A DNA stretch of 64,000 nt from Prosthecobacter dejongeii (lineage in GTDB: Bacteria > Verrucomicrobiota > Verrucomicrobiia > Verrucomicrobiales > Verrucomicrobiaceae): positions 34,907 to 98,906 of the forward strand of contig NZ_JACHIF010000014.1 of the NCBI RefSeq assembly GCF_014203045.1, given 5' to 3'. Below are positions 1-8,214 of the stretch, piece by piece. Position 1 is the first letter of the stretch. Every line of letters starts with the position of its first letter. A program made the position numbers and the translations under genes. Below the pieces are notes generated by a model. The model was not told the DNA's origin. It saw nothing but the letters and a program-made list of their open reading frames with translations, and ran no database searches.

Positions 1-38
1 ATACAAAACGTGGGCACCCAAAGCGGGGCAGCTACCGA

Positions 39-67
39 CAGGCGGAACGGGTGTGCCCGACCGCCTG
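39..67. repeat. Imperfect hairpin near window start
   Basis: Arms CAGGCGG (39-45) and CCGCCTG (61-67) pair, and inside them CGGG (48-51) pairs with CCCG (56-59) around a TGTG loop. The inner ACGGGTGTG string also occurs in the palindromic repeats at 63148 and 63478, so these may be distantly related dispersed repeats. No gene is seen in 1-287. Confidence 0.45.
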
Positions 68-91
68 CCCCGGTGGCGGCACGCCAGATGC

Positions 92-195
92 GGCGGGCTT
101 GTCTAAAACGCATATTAGAGCAGGAGGGGCATACCAGAAGCAGCGCCCTCCCGTTTCGACGCCGTATGATTTGCATGGGGCGTTTTCGTCCCGCC
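92..195. repeat. Imperfect long inverted repeat upstream of the TA module
   Basis: GGCGGG...AAAACGC (92-111) pairs with GCGTTTT...CCCGCC (180-195), and inner arms GGAGGG (123-128) and CCCTCC (146-152) pair inside it. The block could fold as a long branched hairpin. A palindromic dispersed repeat or a MITE relic would fit. No second copy of this sequence was found in the window. Confidence 0.35.
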
Positions 196-287
196 TGCTA
201 GCTAGACCCTCAGCCCCCTCCTCCTGAGCTCTTTGAATCCACAAATCTGAACTGGCACTTCTTTTCGTTCTATCCTATATTCTTAGT

Positions 288-497
288 ATGTCACATGTCG
301 CAGAGTTGATCAAAGAGGCGGCCAAGCTTGATATGCTGGATCGTGCTGAGTTAGTGTCTTCGCTCCTTGAAGACCTAGATCCCTGCCCTCGCCACGTGAG
401 CGATGAGGAGGCCTTGCAACGCTTTCACGATTTGAAATCTGGCAATGTCAAAGGGCTCTCTGAGGCCGATTTTTGGAAAGCCTGTGGGCGGAAATAG
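288..497 (+). CDS. Antitoxin, addiction-module component (RelB-like)
   Basis: A 69-residue acidic protein. Its N-terminal part has the pattern of the short 'putative addiction module component' antitoxins: an amphipathic helix, the LDMLDRAELVSSLLEDLD segment, and a C-terminal half that would wrap around a toxin. The next gene is a RelE/ParE-type toxin starting 3 bp after this stop codon, which is the classic antitoxin-first order. By family knowledge the antitoxin would bind the toxin and autorepress the promoter upstream of 288. The sequences do not show whether the pair acts on mRNA (RelE) or gyrase (ParE). Confidence 0.8.
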   Translation: MSHVAELIKEAAKLDMLDRAELVSSLLEDLDPCPRHVSDEEALQRFHDLKSGNVKGLSEADFWKACGRK

Positions 498-500
498 CTG

Positions 501-791
501 ATGGAGATTATTCGCCATCCAAAGCTTGCCGAGGATATCCGCGATGCGGCCCTACACTACGCAGAAATCTCGGAAAGGGTGCTTGCTGCTTATTGGAGTG
601 AGCTAGATTCGGTTCTGGCCTCAGTGAAAAGAAATCCGCGCAGCCATCACTATGATTCATGTGGTTTGCGCAGAGCCAGTCTCCGCAAATTTCCTTATCA
701 CTTGCTGTATGAGGTTGATGATGATGCCATTTATTTGGTCGTTCTCAGACACGATAAAAGGCACCCCGATTATGGGGTAGATCGTCGCTAG
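501..791 (+). CDS. RelE/ParE superfamily toxin
   Basis: A 96-residue protein with the compact RelE/ParE fold pattern: an N-terminal strand plus helix (EIIRHPKLAEDI), a long helix with YAEIS, then the C-terminal strands RKFPYHLLYEVDDDAIYLV and VLRHDKRHPDYG. The R-x-FPY-x-L-Y-E motif and the His/Arg/Asp-rich end are typical of ParE-like plasmid-stabilisation toxins. It lies 3 bp downstream of the antitoxin, so the two are probably translationally coupled. The length is normal and no frameshift is seen, so the toxin is probably intact. The module sits beside decayed recombinase-like sequence and a tRNA 3' end, which suggests a remnant of a mobile element. Confidence 0.82.
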   Translation: MEIIRHPKLAEDIRDAALHYAEISERVLAAYWSELDSVLASVKRNPRSHHYDSCGLRRASLRKFPYHLLYEVDDDAIYLVVLRHDKRHPDYGVDRR

Positions 792-895
792 GCCTAACTT
801 ATCTTTGTGGGATAAATCGGTGCTTGCGCCTTAGTTTTTTGAATGGAGTTGCTCTTGAGCTCTGGCTACCAGACTCCCAGCTAGAGTCTCTAATA

Positions 896-991
896 ATGAA
901 TTTTTTGAAAGCCCAAAAAATGCGAGGGCGCTGGGTCGTAAAGCGCGAAGATTTCATCCGCTTTTTAAATCAGCTTCCACTGAATTTTTGA
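896..991 (+). pseudogene. Fragment resembling the end of an excisionase-type HTH domain
   Basis: This reading frame gives a 31-residue peptide ending in GRWVVKREDFIRFLNQLP. It resembles the C-terminal half of HTH_17/excisionase-like DNA-binding domains, which commonly read G-R-W-x-V/I-x-R-E-D-hydrophobic-x-x-F-L. The helix-turn-helix itself would have to lie upstream, but no in-frame recognisable sequence is there, so I read it as a relic. It is short, and the match is by eye only. Confidence 0.35.
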
Positions 992-1014
992 GCCATGCTA
1001 TTTTCAAATCATAG

Positions 1015-1306
1015 CCCAAAGGAGAGCGCTATTTTCGCTTTTATTATTTCGACGATCCCAAGGATCTTGTGAATGACTCGACCAGGCGCACAACGAAAGA
1101 GGCTGCAACTAGGTATGCCAAACTACTTTTTGAAAAAAGCCCCGCTTGAGCGCGATGGCCTGGGGTCTTCCCAAGCTGAACGTGACGCCAGCAAGAAAGA
1201 CCTGCGGCTTCACCTGAATAATTTTCTGGATTCGCGGGAGAGAGGGGAATACCCGAACATCAATCTGTTCCAGGGCGCCAAAACGTATCGAGAAGTGTCT
1301 AGGTGA
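1015..1306 (+). pseudogene. Possible decayed tyrosine-recombinase N-terminal region
   Basis: The frame 1015-1149 reads YFRFYYFDDP followed by STRRTTKEAATRYAKLLFEK and then a stop. This is the pattern of the N-terminal arm and 'AEA..YAK' helix of many phage-type integrases. Just downstream, in another frame, a segment around 1200-1290 reads DLRLHLNNFLDSRERG, which could be the start of a core-binding domain. A frameshift between the two would explain the split. No catalytic Arg-His-Tyr region is present. The fragments point toward the 3' end of tRNA-Val, where an integrase relic would be expected. Low certainty; the 77-residue open frame at 1073-1306 is not itself a convincing gene. Confidence 0.3.
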
Positions 1307-1385
1307 ATAGTGGTATGGATTCGGTTTAATCCGTTGAAAATGAACCATTTGACAAGAAATGTCGCGACGTGGCGAACTGTTCAAA

Positions 1386-1460
1386 TGGTGCGCGGTGCAG
1401 GGTTCGAACCTGCGACCCCTGCCGTGTGAAGGCAGTGCTCTACCGCTGAGCTAACCGCGC
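1386..1460 (-). tRNA. tRNA-Val (anticodon CAC)
   Basis: On the minus strand a full cloverleaf can be drawn. The 7-bp acceptor is GCGCGGT with ACCGCGC, the D arm contains AGCTCAGCGGTAGAGC, the 5-bp anticodon stem is CTGCC/GGCAG with loop TTCACAC, and the T arm contains GGTTCGAACC. The anticodon CAC reads GTG valine codons. The 3' CCA is encoded (TGG at 1386-1388 on the + strand). The 3' end faces the toxin-antitoxin and recombinase-like remnants, a common integration geometry. Confidence 0.95.
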
Positions 1461-1567
1461 GGTGTGTGGGATGGCTAGTTAAGCGCTGGATCTGACCTTT
1501 GCCAGTTCTTTTTTACAATAAATGAAGGTTTTAAAGGAGTCGGCCACAGATCCGTTTATGTTTGATC

Positions 1568-3214
1568 ATGTTCCAGATGCCCAACTCTCTGCGGATTCTC
1601 TCCTTCATCGCGCTCACCACTTCGATAGCTCACTCCCAGGCGACTCCAACAGAGCCTGAAAAAGCGGTGCTGCCGCCTCAAGAAAAGAAGGCGAATGAAG
1701 GGCAGGGTGGAAAATTTATGAAGGAGGACAAGGGGAATAAAGAAGCAGCGGCTGACAAAACTGAAGGGGCGAAAGATGAAAAGTCTAAGGAAGACACATC
1801 AGCGGACAAATCCGAGAAAAAGACTCAGACGGAGCATAGCCTGACTCTCAATGGCCAAAAGATCGATTTCACCGCGACGGCTGGCCTACTGAGCCTGAAA
1901 GATGGTGAAGGTAAGGTCACGGCAGATATCTTTTACATCGCCTACACCAAAAAAGGTGTGGCCGATCCTGCAAACCGTCCGCTCACGTTTTCCTTCAATG
2001 GCGGTCCGGGGTCATCCTCGGTGTGGATGCATCTAGGACTACTGGGACCCAAGCGCGTGAAACTACGTGACGATGGTTTTGCCGTGCCTCCTCCTTATCA
2101 ACTGGTAGAAAATGAGTTCTCTCTTCTGGATGAAACGGATCTTGTGTTCATAGATCCGGTAGGCACGGGATATAGCCGCGCGAGTAAGCCTGAGGAGGCC
2201 AAGAACTTCTTTGGTGTGAATGAGGATGCTCGTAGCATCGGCGAATTCATCCGACTGTACATCACCAAGAATACTCGCTGGCCCTCGCCTAAATTCCTGA
2301 TTGGTGAAAGCTACGGCACCACGCGTGCGGCGGCTCTCAGCGGAGAGTTGCTACGCACGCATCGGATGAATCTCAATGGCATCATGCTCGTCTCTACCGT
2401 GCTCAACTTTCAGACCATCTGGGGTTCCGAAGGCAATGACCTGCCATTTGTTCTCTACCTGCCAAGCTTCACGGCCACAGCTTGGTATCATCAAAAACTG
2501 CCTGCTGATTTGCAGAAGAAACCGCTGGCTGAAGTTTTACAGGAATCCGAGAAATTTACCAGTGGAGACTACAATGAGGCTCTTCTTCTTGGGGCATCTT
2601 TACCTGCTCAGCAGCGTGCAGCCGTGGTGAAGCAGATGGCACGTTTCACGGGTTTGTCAGAAACGTTTGTCGCCGCCTCAGATCTACGTGTTTCACTGAG
2701 TCGTTTTAATGCCGAATTACTGCGAGATCAGCGTCTGGTAACGGGCCGTTTCGATAGCCGTTACACTAGCTACATGCGTGACCGCCTGGGTAATGAGGCT
2801 GAGCGTGATCCTAGTGCAGACGCTGTCTTCAGTGCCTTTGCTTCCACCTTCAATCATTACGTGCGCCATGACCTCAAGTTTGAAGATGATCGCCCTTACA
2901 ACATTCTTGGCGGAGTGGGCAAGTGGAACTGGGATGCCGAGAACCAGTTTGCCAATGTCTCTGAAATCCTCGCTGAAAGCATGACGGCAAATCCTTTTTT
3001 GAAAGTGCACGTCTCCAATGGATTTTACGACATGGCGACGCCTTATTATGCAGCTCGCTACACCTTCTCTCACTTGAACATTCACCCAGAGTTGATGAAA
3101 AACATCACCCAGGATGATTACACGGCCGGACACATGATGTACCTCAATCTGCCTGACCTGAAAAAACAAAAGGAAGATCTCGCTAAGTTCATCCGCGCGG
3201 CTTCCCAAAAGTAG
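1568..3214 (+). CDS. Secreted S10-family serine carboxypeptidase-like protein
   Basis: About 548 residues. An N-terminal signal peptide (hydrophobic core RILSFIALTTSIAHS) is followed by a Lys/Glu/Asp-rich linker of roughly 70 residues and then an alpha/beta-hydrolase domain. The S10 hallmarks are visible: oxyanion-loop motif FSFNGGPGSSSVW, nucleophile elbow GESYGTTRA, an Asp in the NGFYDMATP loop, and the C-terminal His in AGHMMYLN. S10 enzymes remove C-terminal residues from peptides in acid conditions; here the likely site is periplasmic or extracellular. Start choice is uncertain: TTG 1562, ATG 1568 and ATG 1577 are in frame, and the AAAGGAG at 1533-1539 is far from all of them. No operon partner; tRNA-Val lies upstream on the other strand. 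Confidence 0.88.
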   Translation: MFQMPNSLRILSFIALTTSIAHSQATPTEPEKAVLPPQEKKANEGQGGKFMKEDKGNKEAAADKTEGAKDEKSKEDTSADKSEKKTQTEHSLTLNGQKIDFTATAGLLSLKDGEGKVTADIFYIAYTKKGVADPANRPLTFSFNGGPGSSSVWMHLGLLGPKRVKLRDDGFAVPPPYQLVENEFSLLDETDLVFIDPVGTGYSRASKPEEAKNFFGVNEDARSIGEFIRLYITKNTRWPSPKFLIGESYGTTRAAALSGELLRTHRMNLNGIMLVSTVLNFQTIWGSEGNDLPFVLYLPSFTATAWYHQKLPADLQKKPLAEVLQESEKFTSGDYNEALLLGASLPAQQRAAVVKQMARFTGLSETFVAASDLRVSLSRFNAELLRDQRLVTGRFDSRYTSYMRDRLGNEAERDPSADAVFSAFASTFNHYVRHDLKFEDDRPYNILGGVGKWNWDAENQFANVSEILAESMTANPFLKVHVSNGFYDMATPYYAARYTFSHLNIHPELMKNITQDDYTAGHMMYLNLPDLKKQKEDLAKFIRAASQK

Positions 3215-3448
3215 GGTGGAAAATATACTGTAGGCAGACGCTAAAGCTCGACCTCATTTCGAGCATTCCTATCCCATGCCAAGGAACAGGGCTTGCCGAA
3301 ACCCTGCTCTTTGGGAAAAAGATGAAGGCGATCAAGACGAGGCCAACACCGCTTTTTGGGTACGCCATGAGTTTCGCCTATCCAATGGATCCAACATTCG
3401 ACCAGGCAGGCAGAATGGCATCACGCTGCGGCAAAGCTTTTTCTGCTT

Positions 3449-3982
3449 TTAGCTTTCAGGATATACAGCCACGGCCATGACACCTTCACTAGGCAACCAT
3501 CCCACCACTTCTACGCGGCGGGGGGTCTTGGAGGTTTTGCTGCCCATGCCTTGACTGACAGTGTCCAAAAGTTGCTTCTGTGTATCGGCATTCACGTCAC
3601 CACCGAAGAAATTAGCCAAGTTGGTCAAAATGGGAGCAGGCGCCTCCATGCCGACAATGGTAACCGGCGTGCGATTTTGTCCGCTCGCCAAGATTTGTTC
3701 GCGCATCATTTCTGGCGACAAGCCGCCTGGCATCAGGATAAGCTTTCGCAGACGTGCGACGGTGGGCGCATGGATCTGTGGCTGGGCCATTGCAGCATTG
3801 GCGCTGGCGGCTGCTACCGGGGGCTTGATGGACTTTGTTGGTTTTAGAAAGCGTGTCTCAGAAGATACCTCCTGGACTGAATATTCAGGGCCTCCTTCAG
3901 GCAGTGGCAGCAGGCTGTCCTGTGCGTAAACACTGGCGCAGAGAAGGCTGAGGAGACTGGAAAAACGAACCAAGGAAATCAC
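3449..3982 (-). CDS. Secreted protein of unknown function
   Basis: 177 residues. An N-terminal signal peptide (LVRFSSLLSLLCASVYAQ) is followed by a Pro/Ala/Lys-rich stretch, a segment beginning PTVARLRKLILMPGGLSP, and a C-terminal strand-like region (RRVEVVGWLPSEGVMAVAV). I recognise no domain. The charged flexible middle and short length fit a periplasmic or outer-membrane-associated protein. It is transcribed alone. The 3215-3448 gap after it holds only a small hairpin (GCTCGA...TCGAGC near 3246-3264). Confidence 0.6.
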   Translation of the reverse strand: MISLVRFSSLLSLLCASVYAQDSLLPLPEGGPEYSVQEVSSETRFLKPTKSIKPPVAAASANAAMAQPQIHAPTVARLRKLILMPGGLSPEMMREQILASGQNRTPVTIVGMEAPAPILTNLANFFGGDVNADTQKQLLDTVSQGMGSKTSKTPRRVEVVGWLPSEGVMAVAVYPES

Positions 3983-4148
3983 GAGGGCGTGGTTTTATCA
4001 GCCCGCTTGTTTTTAAACAACAATTTTTTGACCCAGTGACAAAAAAACAATCGTTTTTAAAATGTTAATTGGCCCTCGGGAAAAGTTACCCCGGGCAACT
4101 TGGATGAGCAATGAGAACTCAAAGGTTGCCTGTGCGAACTAGCCAAAC

Positions 4149-4175
4149 GCCCCCCTTGAATCATCCAGGGGGGGC
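4149..4175 (-). terminator. Terminator-like hairpin after the SDR gene
   Basis: A strong GC stem, GCCCCCC (4149-4155) with GGGGGGC (4169-4175), lies 10 bp beyond the stop codon of the minus-strand SDR gene. In the minus direction only a short T-containing stretch (GTTTGG) follows, so intrinsic strength is uncertain. Confidence 0.5.
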
Positions 4176-4185
4176 AAATAAAACC

Positions 4186-4965
4186 TTAGATGGTCATGGA
4201 ACTGTAGCCGCCATCCACCACCATTTCCTGGCCGGTGATGAAACTGCCTGCTCCGTTGGCGGCCAGGAGCAGGGCTGCACCTACGAGTTCATTGGCGGAG
4301 CCAAAGCGGTTCATTGGGGTGTGGCCCATGATTTTGGCTACGCGATCTGGTGTCAGAACTTTTTTGTTCTGCTCGGCAGGGAAAAAGCCCGGTACCAGCG
4401 TATTGACGCGGATATTCAGTGGTGCCCATTCACGAGCAAGGTTCTTACTGAGGTTATGAACGGCCCCTTTGGACATGCTGTAGGTAAAGACTCGACTCAG
4501 CGGGAGCAGGCCAGACATAGAGCCCAGATTGATGATGGAGGCAGGCACTTTCTGTTCGACAAAGTATTTCCCGAACACTTGACAGGCTAGGAACACGCCT
4601 TTGGTATTGATGCCCATGATGCGGTCATACTCTTCTTCCGGGATATCCAAAAAAGGAGTGGCGGAGTTTACCCCAGCACCGTTCACGAGGATGTGGCAGC
4701 CACCGGAGCGCTCCAACACCTGATCGAGCAGCAGTTGTAGATCTGCTTTGCGGGAAGCATCCGCACTGACAAAGTAGCCTTCGCCACCAGCCGCGTGGAT
4801 GGCCTCCAGACGCTTTTCTGCCTTGGCGGGATCACGCCCGACTAACACGACTTCTGCACCTGCACTGGCGTAACCTTCGGCAATGGCACCGCACAATTCA
4901 CCGGTACCTCCGATGATGACGGCGGTTTGATTCTGGAGGGAGAAAAGTTCAAAGATGGAAGACAT
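4186..4965 (-). CDS. SDR-family NAD(P)-dependent oxidoreductase (sugar-acid dehydrogenase type)
   Basis: 259 residues from the ATG at 4965, a normal classical SDR length. The Rossmann motif [13 protein letters not shown] near the N-terminus binds NAD(P). NGAGVN is the structural NAG-type motif. Catalytic Ser (LGSMSG) and Tyr-x-x-x-Lys (YSMSK) are present, and the C-terminal half ends in [15 protein letters not shown]. The overall look is closest to gluconate 5-dehydrogenase or the SDR-type D-mannonate (fructuronate) oxidoreductases that accompany uronate catabolism. Glucuronate isomerase is encoded at 26064, but it is not adjacent, so the substrate is inference. I chose the start that places the Rossmann motif at its usual distance from the N-terminus; an upstream ATG at 4986 also exists. 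Confidence 0.8.
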   Translation of the reverse strand: MSSIFELFSLQNQTAVIIGGTGELCGAIAEGYASAGAEVVLVGRDPAKAEKRLEAIHAAGGEGYFVSADASRKADLQLLLDQVLERSGGCHILVNGAGVNSATPFLDIPEEEYDRIMGINTKGVFLACQVFGKYFVEQKVPASIINLGSMSGLLPLSRVFTYSMSKGAVHNLSKNLAREWAPLNIRVNTLVPGFFPAEQNKKVLTPDRVAKIMGHTPMNRFGSANELVGAALLLAANGAGSFITGQEMVVDGGYSSMTI

Positions 4966-5107
4966 GATGGGGAAGGGGAGAGGCACAGTGACTCAACGTG
5001 AGTAAGAGCAAGACTTTTGCCCATGTCGAATACAGAACGTTCGTCAAGGCCAGAAGTCACATTGCAGACTGCCTAAAAGTGGCACGCTGCGTGCTTATTC
5101 TTGGGGA

Positions 5108-5470
5108 GTGGAAGCCACCAGAATCATTCCCATCACAGCCAGCCGCCCCGTACAAGGTCAACAACCTGCCAATGTCATTCGCATGGAACCTGATCCTGGT
5201 TTGATCAAAATGGATACTCAGCAGGGACGCGAATCGTTGTCCGGGGGAGATGCCGAATCTTCTCAGCGTTTCGCCAGCGAGGTCAAGTACGTCACTTATT
5301 ATGCTCAAAAGCTAGCCGATACCCTGGGCATGCATCAGCTCCAGCTTGGCATCATTGAGGATCGAGAAGGCCAGACGGCTTTCCAAAATTCCACCAACGG
5401 ATGGCATGGTGTGGTTAGTAGCAATCGTCGTTCCTTGAAACAAGTGCGTGAATCTCTGACCCGAGGCTGA
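5108..5470 (+). CDS. Unknown protein upstream of a roadblock-like gene
   Basis: 120 residues from a GTG at 5108; an ATG near 5183 (MEPDPGLIK) is an alternative start. The C-terminal half has alternating helical and strand patterns (YYAQKLADTLGMHQLQLGI, then GWHGVVSSNRRSLKQVRE). No domain is recognised. It ends 16 bp before the next gene, so the two are likely cotranscribed. Roadblock-family proteins in bacteria usually come in small operons with regulatory partners, so a role with its neighbour is plausible but unproven. Confidence 0.55.
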   Translation: MEATRIIPITASRPVQGQQPANVIRMEPDPGLIKMDTQQGRESLSGGDAESSQRFASEVKYVTYYAQKLADTLGMHQLQLGIIEDREGQTAFQNSTNGWHGVVSSNRRSLKQVRESLTRG

Positions 5471-5486
5471 AAAGGCACATCCCAGC

Positions 5487-6179
5487 ATGAATTTAAATTC
5501 ACTCATCGGGGCCGTTGCAGCCCTGCAGCGACTGGAAGGTGTGGCAGGTGTCATGCTTTTCAAAGGACGGAACACGGTGCATAAACAAATGCCTTTCTCT
5601 GAAGGACGCGCGCTGGATCTCATGGATGTGCTCGGGCAGATGCTGGAGGGATACCGACAGGTGCGGAGGAAGATGCGTCAGGTCTATCTTGAGTTCGATG
5701 GGGGCACCCTTTTGGTTCTCATTCAGGATGAAACGATCTTGGTGTTTCTCCTCACCGCGAGGGCGGATGCAGACCTCGCTGCCAGCGCCGCTAGCGTCTT
5801 GCTGAATGACCATGCGCTCGTGCTGACTCAGTTGTCCACTGAAGCGGCCGATTCTGTTTCGCGAGCCCACGATGGAATTGAAGAGCTTGTGGTTAGCAGC
5901 CCTCGTCGTCTTCAAGAAATCACGGACAAGGCCGAAGTCGTCGTCAACAACTGGGGGCAGGTTCGGAAGCAAGTCGAAAGCATCCTGGGAAAGGTCATGG
6001 GACGTGCCCAACTTTCGATGATGATTGACCGAGTCATGGCGAAACGAGGGGTGCAAGACCCCTATCGTTTGCCGCCGGCCGAGGTTCGAAAACTTGCAGA
6101 AGCCTTGATCGAACAGGTGCCTAACACCACCAAACGTCAGGCCCTGCTGAGTGAGCTAGAAACTCTTTTAGCCGAATAA
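5487..6179 (+). CDS. Roadblock/LC7-like domain protein
   Basis: 230 residues. The first ~110 residues match the roadblock/LC7 pattern: an N-terminal helix (LIGAVAALQRLEGVAGVMLF), a strand pair, a long helix (GRALDLMDVLGQMLEGYRQV), and strands YLEFDGGTLLVLIQDETILVFLL followed by a helix rich in Ala. The C-terminal ~100 residues form a helical region ending in LLSELETLLAE with no match I can name. Such domains scaffold small GTPase or polarity modules (MglB-like), but no GTPase gene is nearby. No signal peptide; probably cytoplasmic. Confidence 0.6.
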   Translation: MNLNSLIGAVAALQRLEGVAGVMLFKGRNTVHKQMPFSEGRALDLMDVLGQMLEGYRQVRRKMRQVYLEFDGGTLLVLIQDETILVFLLTARADADLAASAASVLLNDHALVLTQLSTEAADSVSRAHDGIEELVVSSPRRLQEITDKAEVVVNNWGQVRKQVESILGKVMGRAQLSMMIDRVMAKRGVQDPYRLPPAEVRKLAEALIEQVPNTTKRQALLSELETLLAE

Positions 6180-6215
6180 ATTCATCCTCCCTTCACGCTT
6201 TTACTTTCGTCATTC

Positions 6216-7790
6216 ATGATCCGTTATCTCCGTTCTTTTTTCTTCCTGATCGTCATCTCAATGGCTCACTCCGCAGATGGCCAAGATGCGTCTGTAGCCC
6301 CGCCAGCTATTGAGCAAAAGCTGGATGGGATCATGGAAAAACTAGACGCCAATGAGCGCGTCAATGCACGCCTGGACAGCATTCTGAAAAAGCTAGATGC
6401 GAATGATCAGGTGGTTAATCGCCTGGATGGTCTTTTGGAAAAACTGAGCCAGAGTGACAAAGCTACAGCCCCTCAAGCCACTTCCCCAGCAGCCACGCCA
6501 GCCAACCTTGCCAATCCAGTCACTGAGGGGAATGCAGTCCCTGTAGGTGCCCTTGAATCCCTCCAGTCTAACATCAATTATGTCTGGATCGTCATCACTG
6601 CCGCCATGGTGTTTTTCATGCAGGCAGGCTTTGTGATGTTGGAGATTGGAGCCTGTCGGGCTAAAAACACCATCAACATTGTGATGAAAAGTTTCCTAGA
6701 CTTTTGCATCTGCGCCATTGTTTTTCTTTTGGTTGGGTTTGGCCTCATGTTTGGCACCAGTTGGAGAGGGCTTGTTGGCATGGACGGGTTTTGGCTCTCC
6801 ACGTTTGGAGCTGACCATCCCATCTGGGTTTTTTGGTTCTTCCAGTTAGGCTTTGCTGGAGTTTCCTGTACCATCCTTTCCGGAGCTGTGGCCGAAAGAA
6901 CAAAGTTCATGGGCTACCTGCTCTATTGCGCCCTCTTTACCATCTTTATCTATCCAGTGGTGGGGCACTGGGTATGGGGAAGTTTTGCCGGCACCTTTGG
7001 CATCGGCGGGGAGAAGGGTTGGCTGGAGGCACTTGGTTTTGTCGATTACGCAGGCTCTTCAGTGGTCCATGCCTGCGGAGGTGCATGTTCTTTAGCTGGG
7101 ATTCTAGCCGTTGGGCCTCGCGTCGGGCGTTTTGGCAAAGATGGCACCCCACGTCTCATTGCTGGACATAATATACCGCTTGTTGCCTTGGGCGTTCTCT
7201 TGCTGTGGTTTGGCTGGTTTGGATTCAATGCAGGATCATCCTTAAGCGGTAGTGGGGTCATTGGTCGTTTGGTGGTGAATACCACCATCTCCCCGGCTGC
7301 CGCAGGTTTGGCTGCCATGGTCGCCATGTGGTTCATCCAGGGACGTGCAGATGTGAATATCGCCATGAATGGGGCATTGGGTGGTGCTGTGGCTATCACG
7401 GCCTGCTGCGGCAATGTGACTCCCGCTGCGGCCATCCTCATTGGTCTATTCGGCGGCATCACCACCACCGTCGCCACCATCGCGCTGGAGCGTCTGCGCA
7501 TAGACGATGCCGTCGGGGCCGTACCAGTGCATCTGGCCTGTGGTTGGTGGGGCACCCTGTGTGTCGCCCTCTTTGATGAAAAAGGTTTTAGCATCGAGCG
7601 CCTCGGGATCCAGGCTCTAGGGACCTTCAGCATCAGTCTCTATGCCTTCATCTCCTGCTCCATCATCTTTGCTTTGATCAAACTAGTCGCTCCCACTCGC
7701 GCAACGGAGGAGGAGCAAATCAATGGCTTGGATTTCTCAGAGCATGCGGCCAATGCCTACCCCGATTTCCAAACAACGGAACAAGCTTAA
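6216..7790 (+). CDS. amt: Ammonium transporter (Amt) with coiled-coil N-terminal extension
   Basis: 524 residues. An N-terminal signal-like segment (RSFFFLIVISMAHSA) is followed by about 90 extra residues. These contain a repeated heptad-like unit, LDGIMEKLDANERVNAR then LDSILKKLDANDQVVNR then LDGLLEKLSQS, and a Pro/Ala/Thr-rich linker. The Amt core then begins near residue 115 (YVWIVITAAMVFFMQAGF) with about 11 membrane segments. The signature DYAGSSVVH holds the conserved Asp and the first pore His; the second His lies in VPVHLACGWWG. It conducts ammonium across the inner membrane. No PII (glnK) gene is adjacent, which is unusual for amt loci, so regulation is not visible. The N-terminal coiled coil would be periplasmic and could mediate trimer stability or partner binding. 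Confidence 0.92.
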   Translation: MIRYLRSFFFLIVISMAHSADGQDASVAPPAIEQKLDGIMEKLDANERVNARLDSILKKLDANDQVVNRLDGLLEKLSQSDKATAPQATSPAATPANLANPVTEGNAVPVGALESLQSNINYVWIVITAAMVFFMQAGFVMLEIGACRAKNTINIVMKSFLDFCICAIVFLLVGFGLMFGTSWRGLVGMDGFWLSTFGADHPIWVFWFFQLGFAGVSCTILSGAVAERTKFMGYLLYCALFTIFIYPVVGHWVWGSFAGTFGIGGEKGWLEALGFVDYAGSSVVHACGGACSLAGILAVGPRVGRFGKDGTPRLIAGHNIPLVALGVLLLWFGWFGFNAGSSLSGSGVIGRLVVNTTISPAAAGLAAMVAMWFIQGRADVNIAMNGALGGAVAITACCGNVTPAAAILIGLFGGITTTVATIALERLRIDDAVGAVPVHLACGWWGTLCVALFDEKGFSIERLGIQALGTFSISLYAFISCSIIFALIKLVAPTRATEEEQINGLDFSEHAANAYPDFQTTEQA

Positions 7791-7882
7791 GCTCATGCCG
7801 CAAACTCTTCGGGCCTGAGCATTTCGGGTGGGATAAACTTAAGCGCAAGACTTCAAAAGACGTGAAGTCCGTCTTCATCCGC

Positions 7883-7912
7883 CCTTGATATGAGGAATGA
7901 CTCATATCAAGG
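7883..7912. repeat. Perfect 12-bp inverted repeat in the 7791-8214 intergenic region
   Basis: CCTTGATATGAG (7883-7894) and its complement CTCATATCAAGG (7901-7912) flank a 6-nt loop. There is no T-run, so it is not a textbook terminator; it could be an mRNA-stabilising hairpin for amt or an operator. The rest of 7791-8214 shows no gene or RNA I can support. Confidence 0.5.
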
Positions 7913-8214
7913 CTAGTAGGCAACTGCAATTGCCCATCTTTTTGATAATAAGGAAGCTTCCTGGCCCTTGGCTTAATTCAAAGAGCCACGGCTTGAAACT
8001 GGATGAATGAGCTTCATACCGCTGAATCTCCACTCGCTAAAATATCCACGCACCGCAGCCAAACATCTCCCGTTTCTACCCAAAGCAACAATCTTGTCAC
8101 GATCTTGTGAATTACCATCTCTGATTATGACAGCTATTGGTCCGTTTGAGATGCTTTCGTGGTGATTTGCCTAGATTGGCACGAATCTTGGTGTTTCATT
8201 AAGCTCCCCCCCCT

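Noticed and set aside
1109..1384. 91-residue minus-strand frame between recombinase-like relics and tRNA-Val
   Set aside because: Opposite the possible relics and ending by the tRNA; no family signal.
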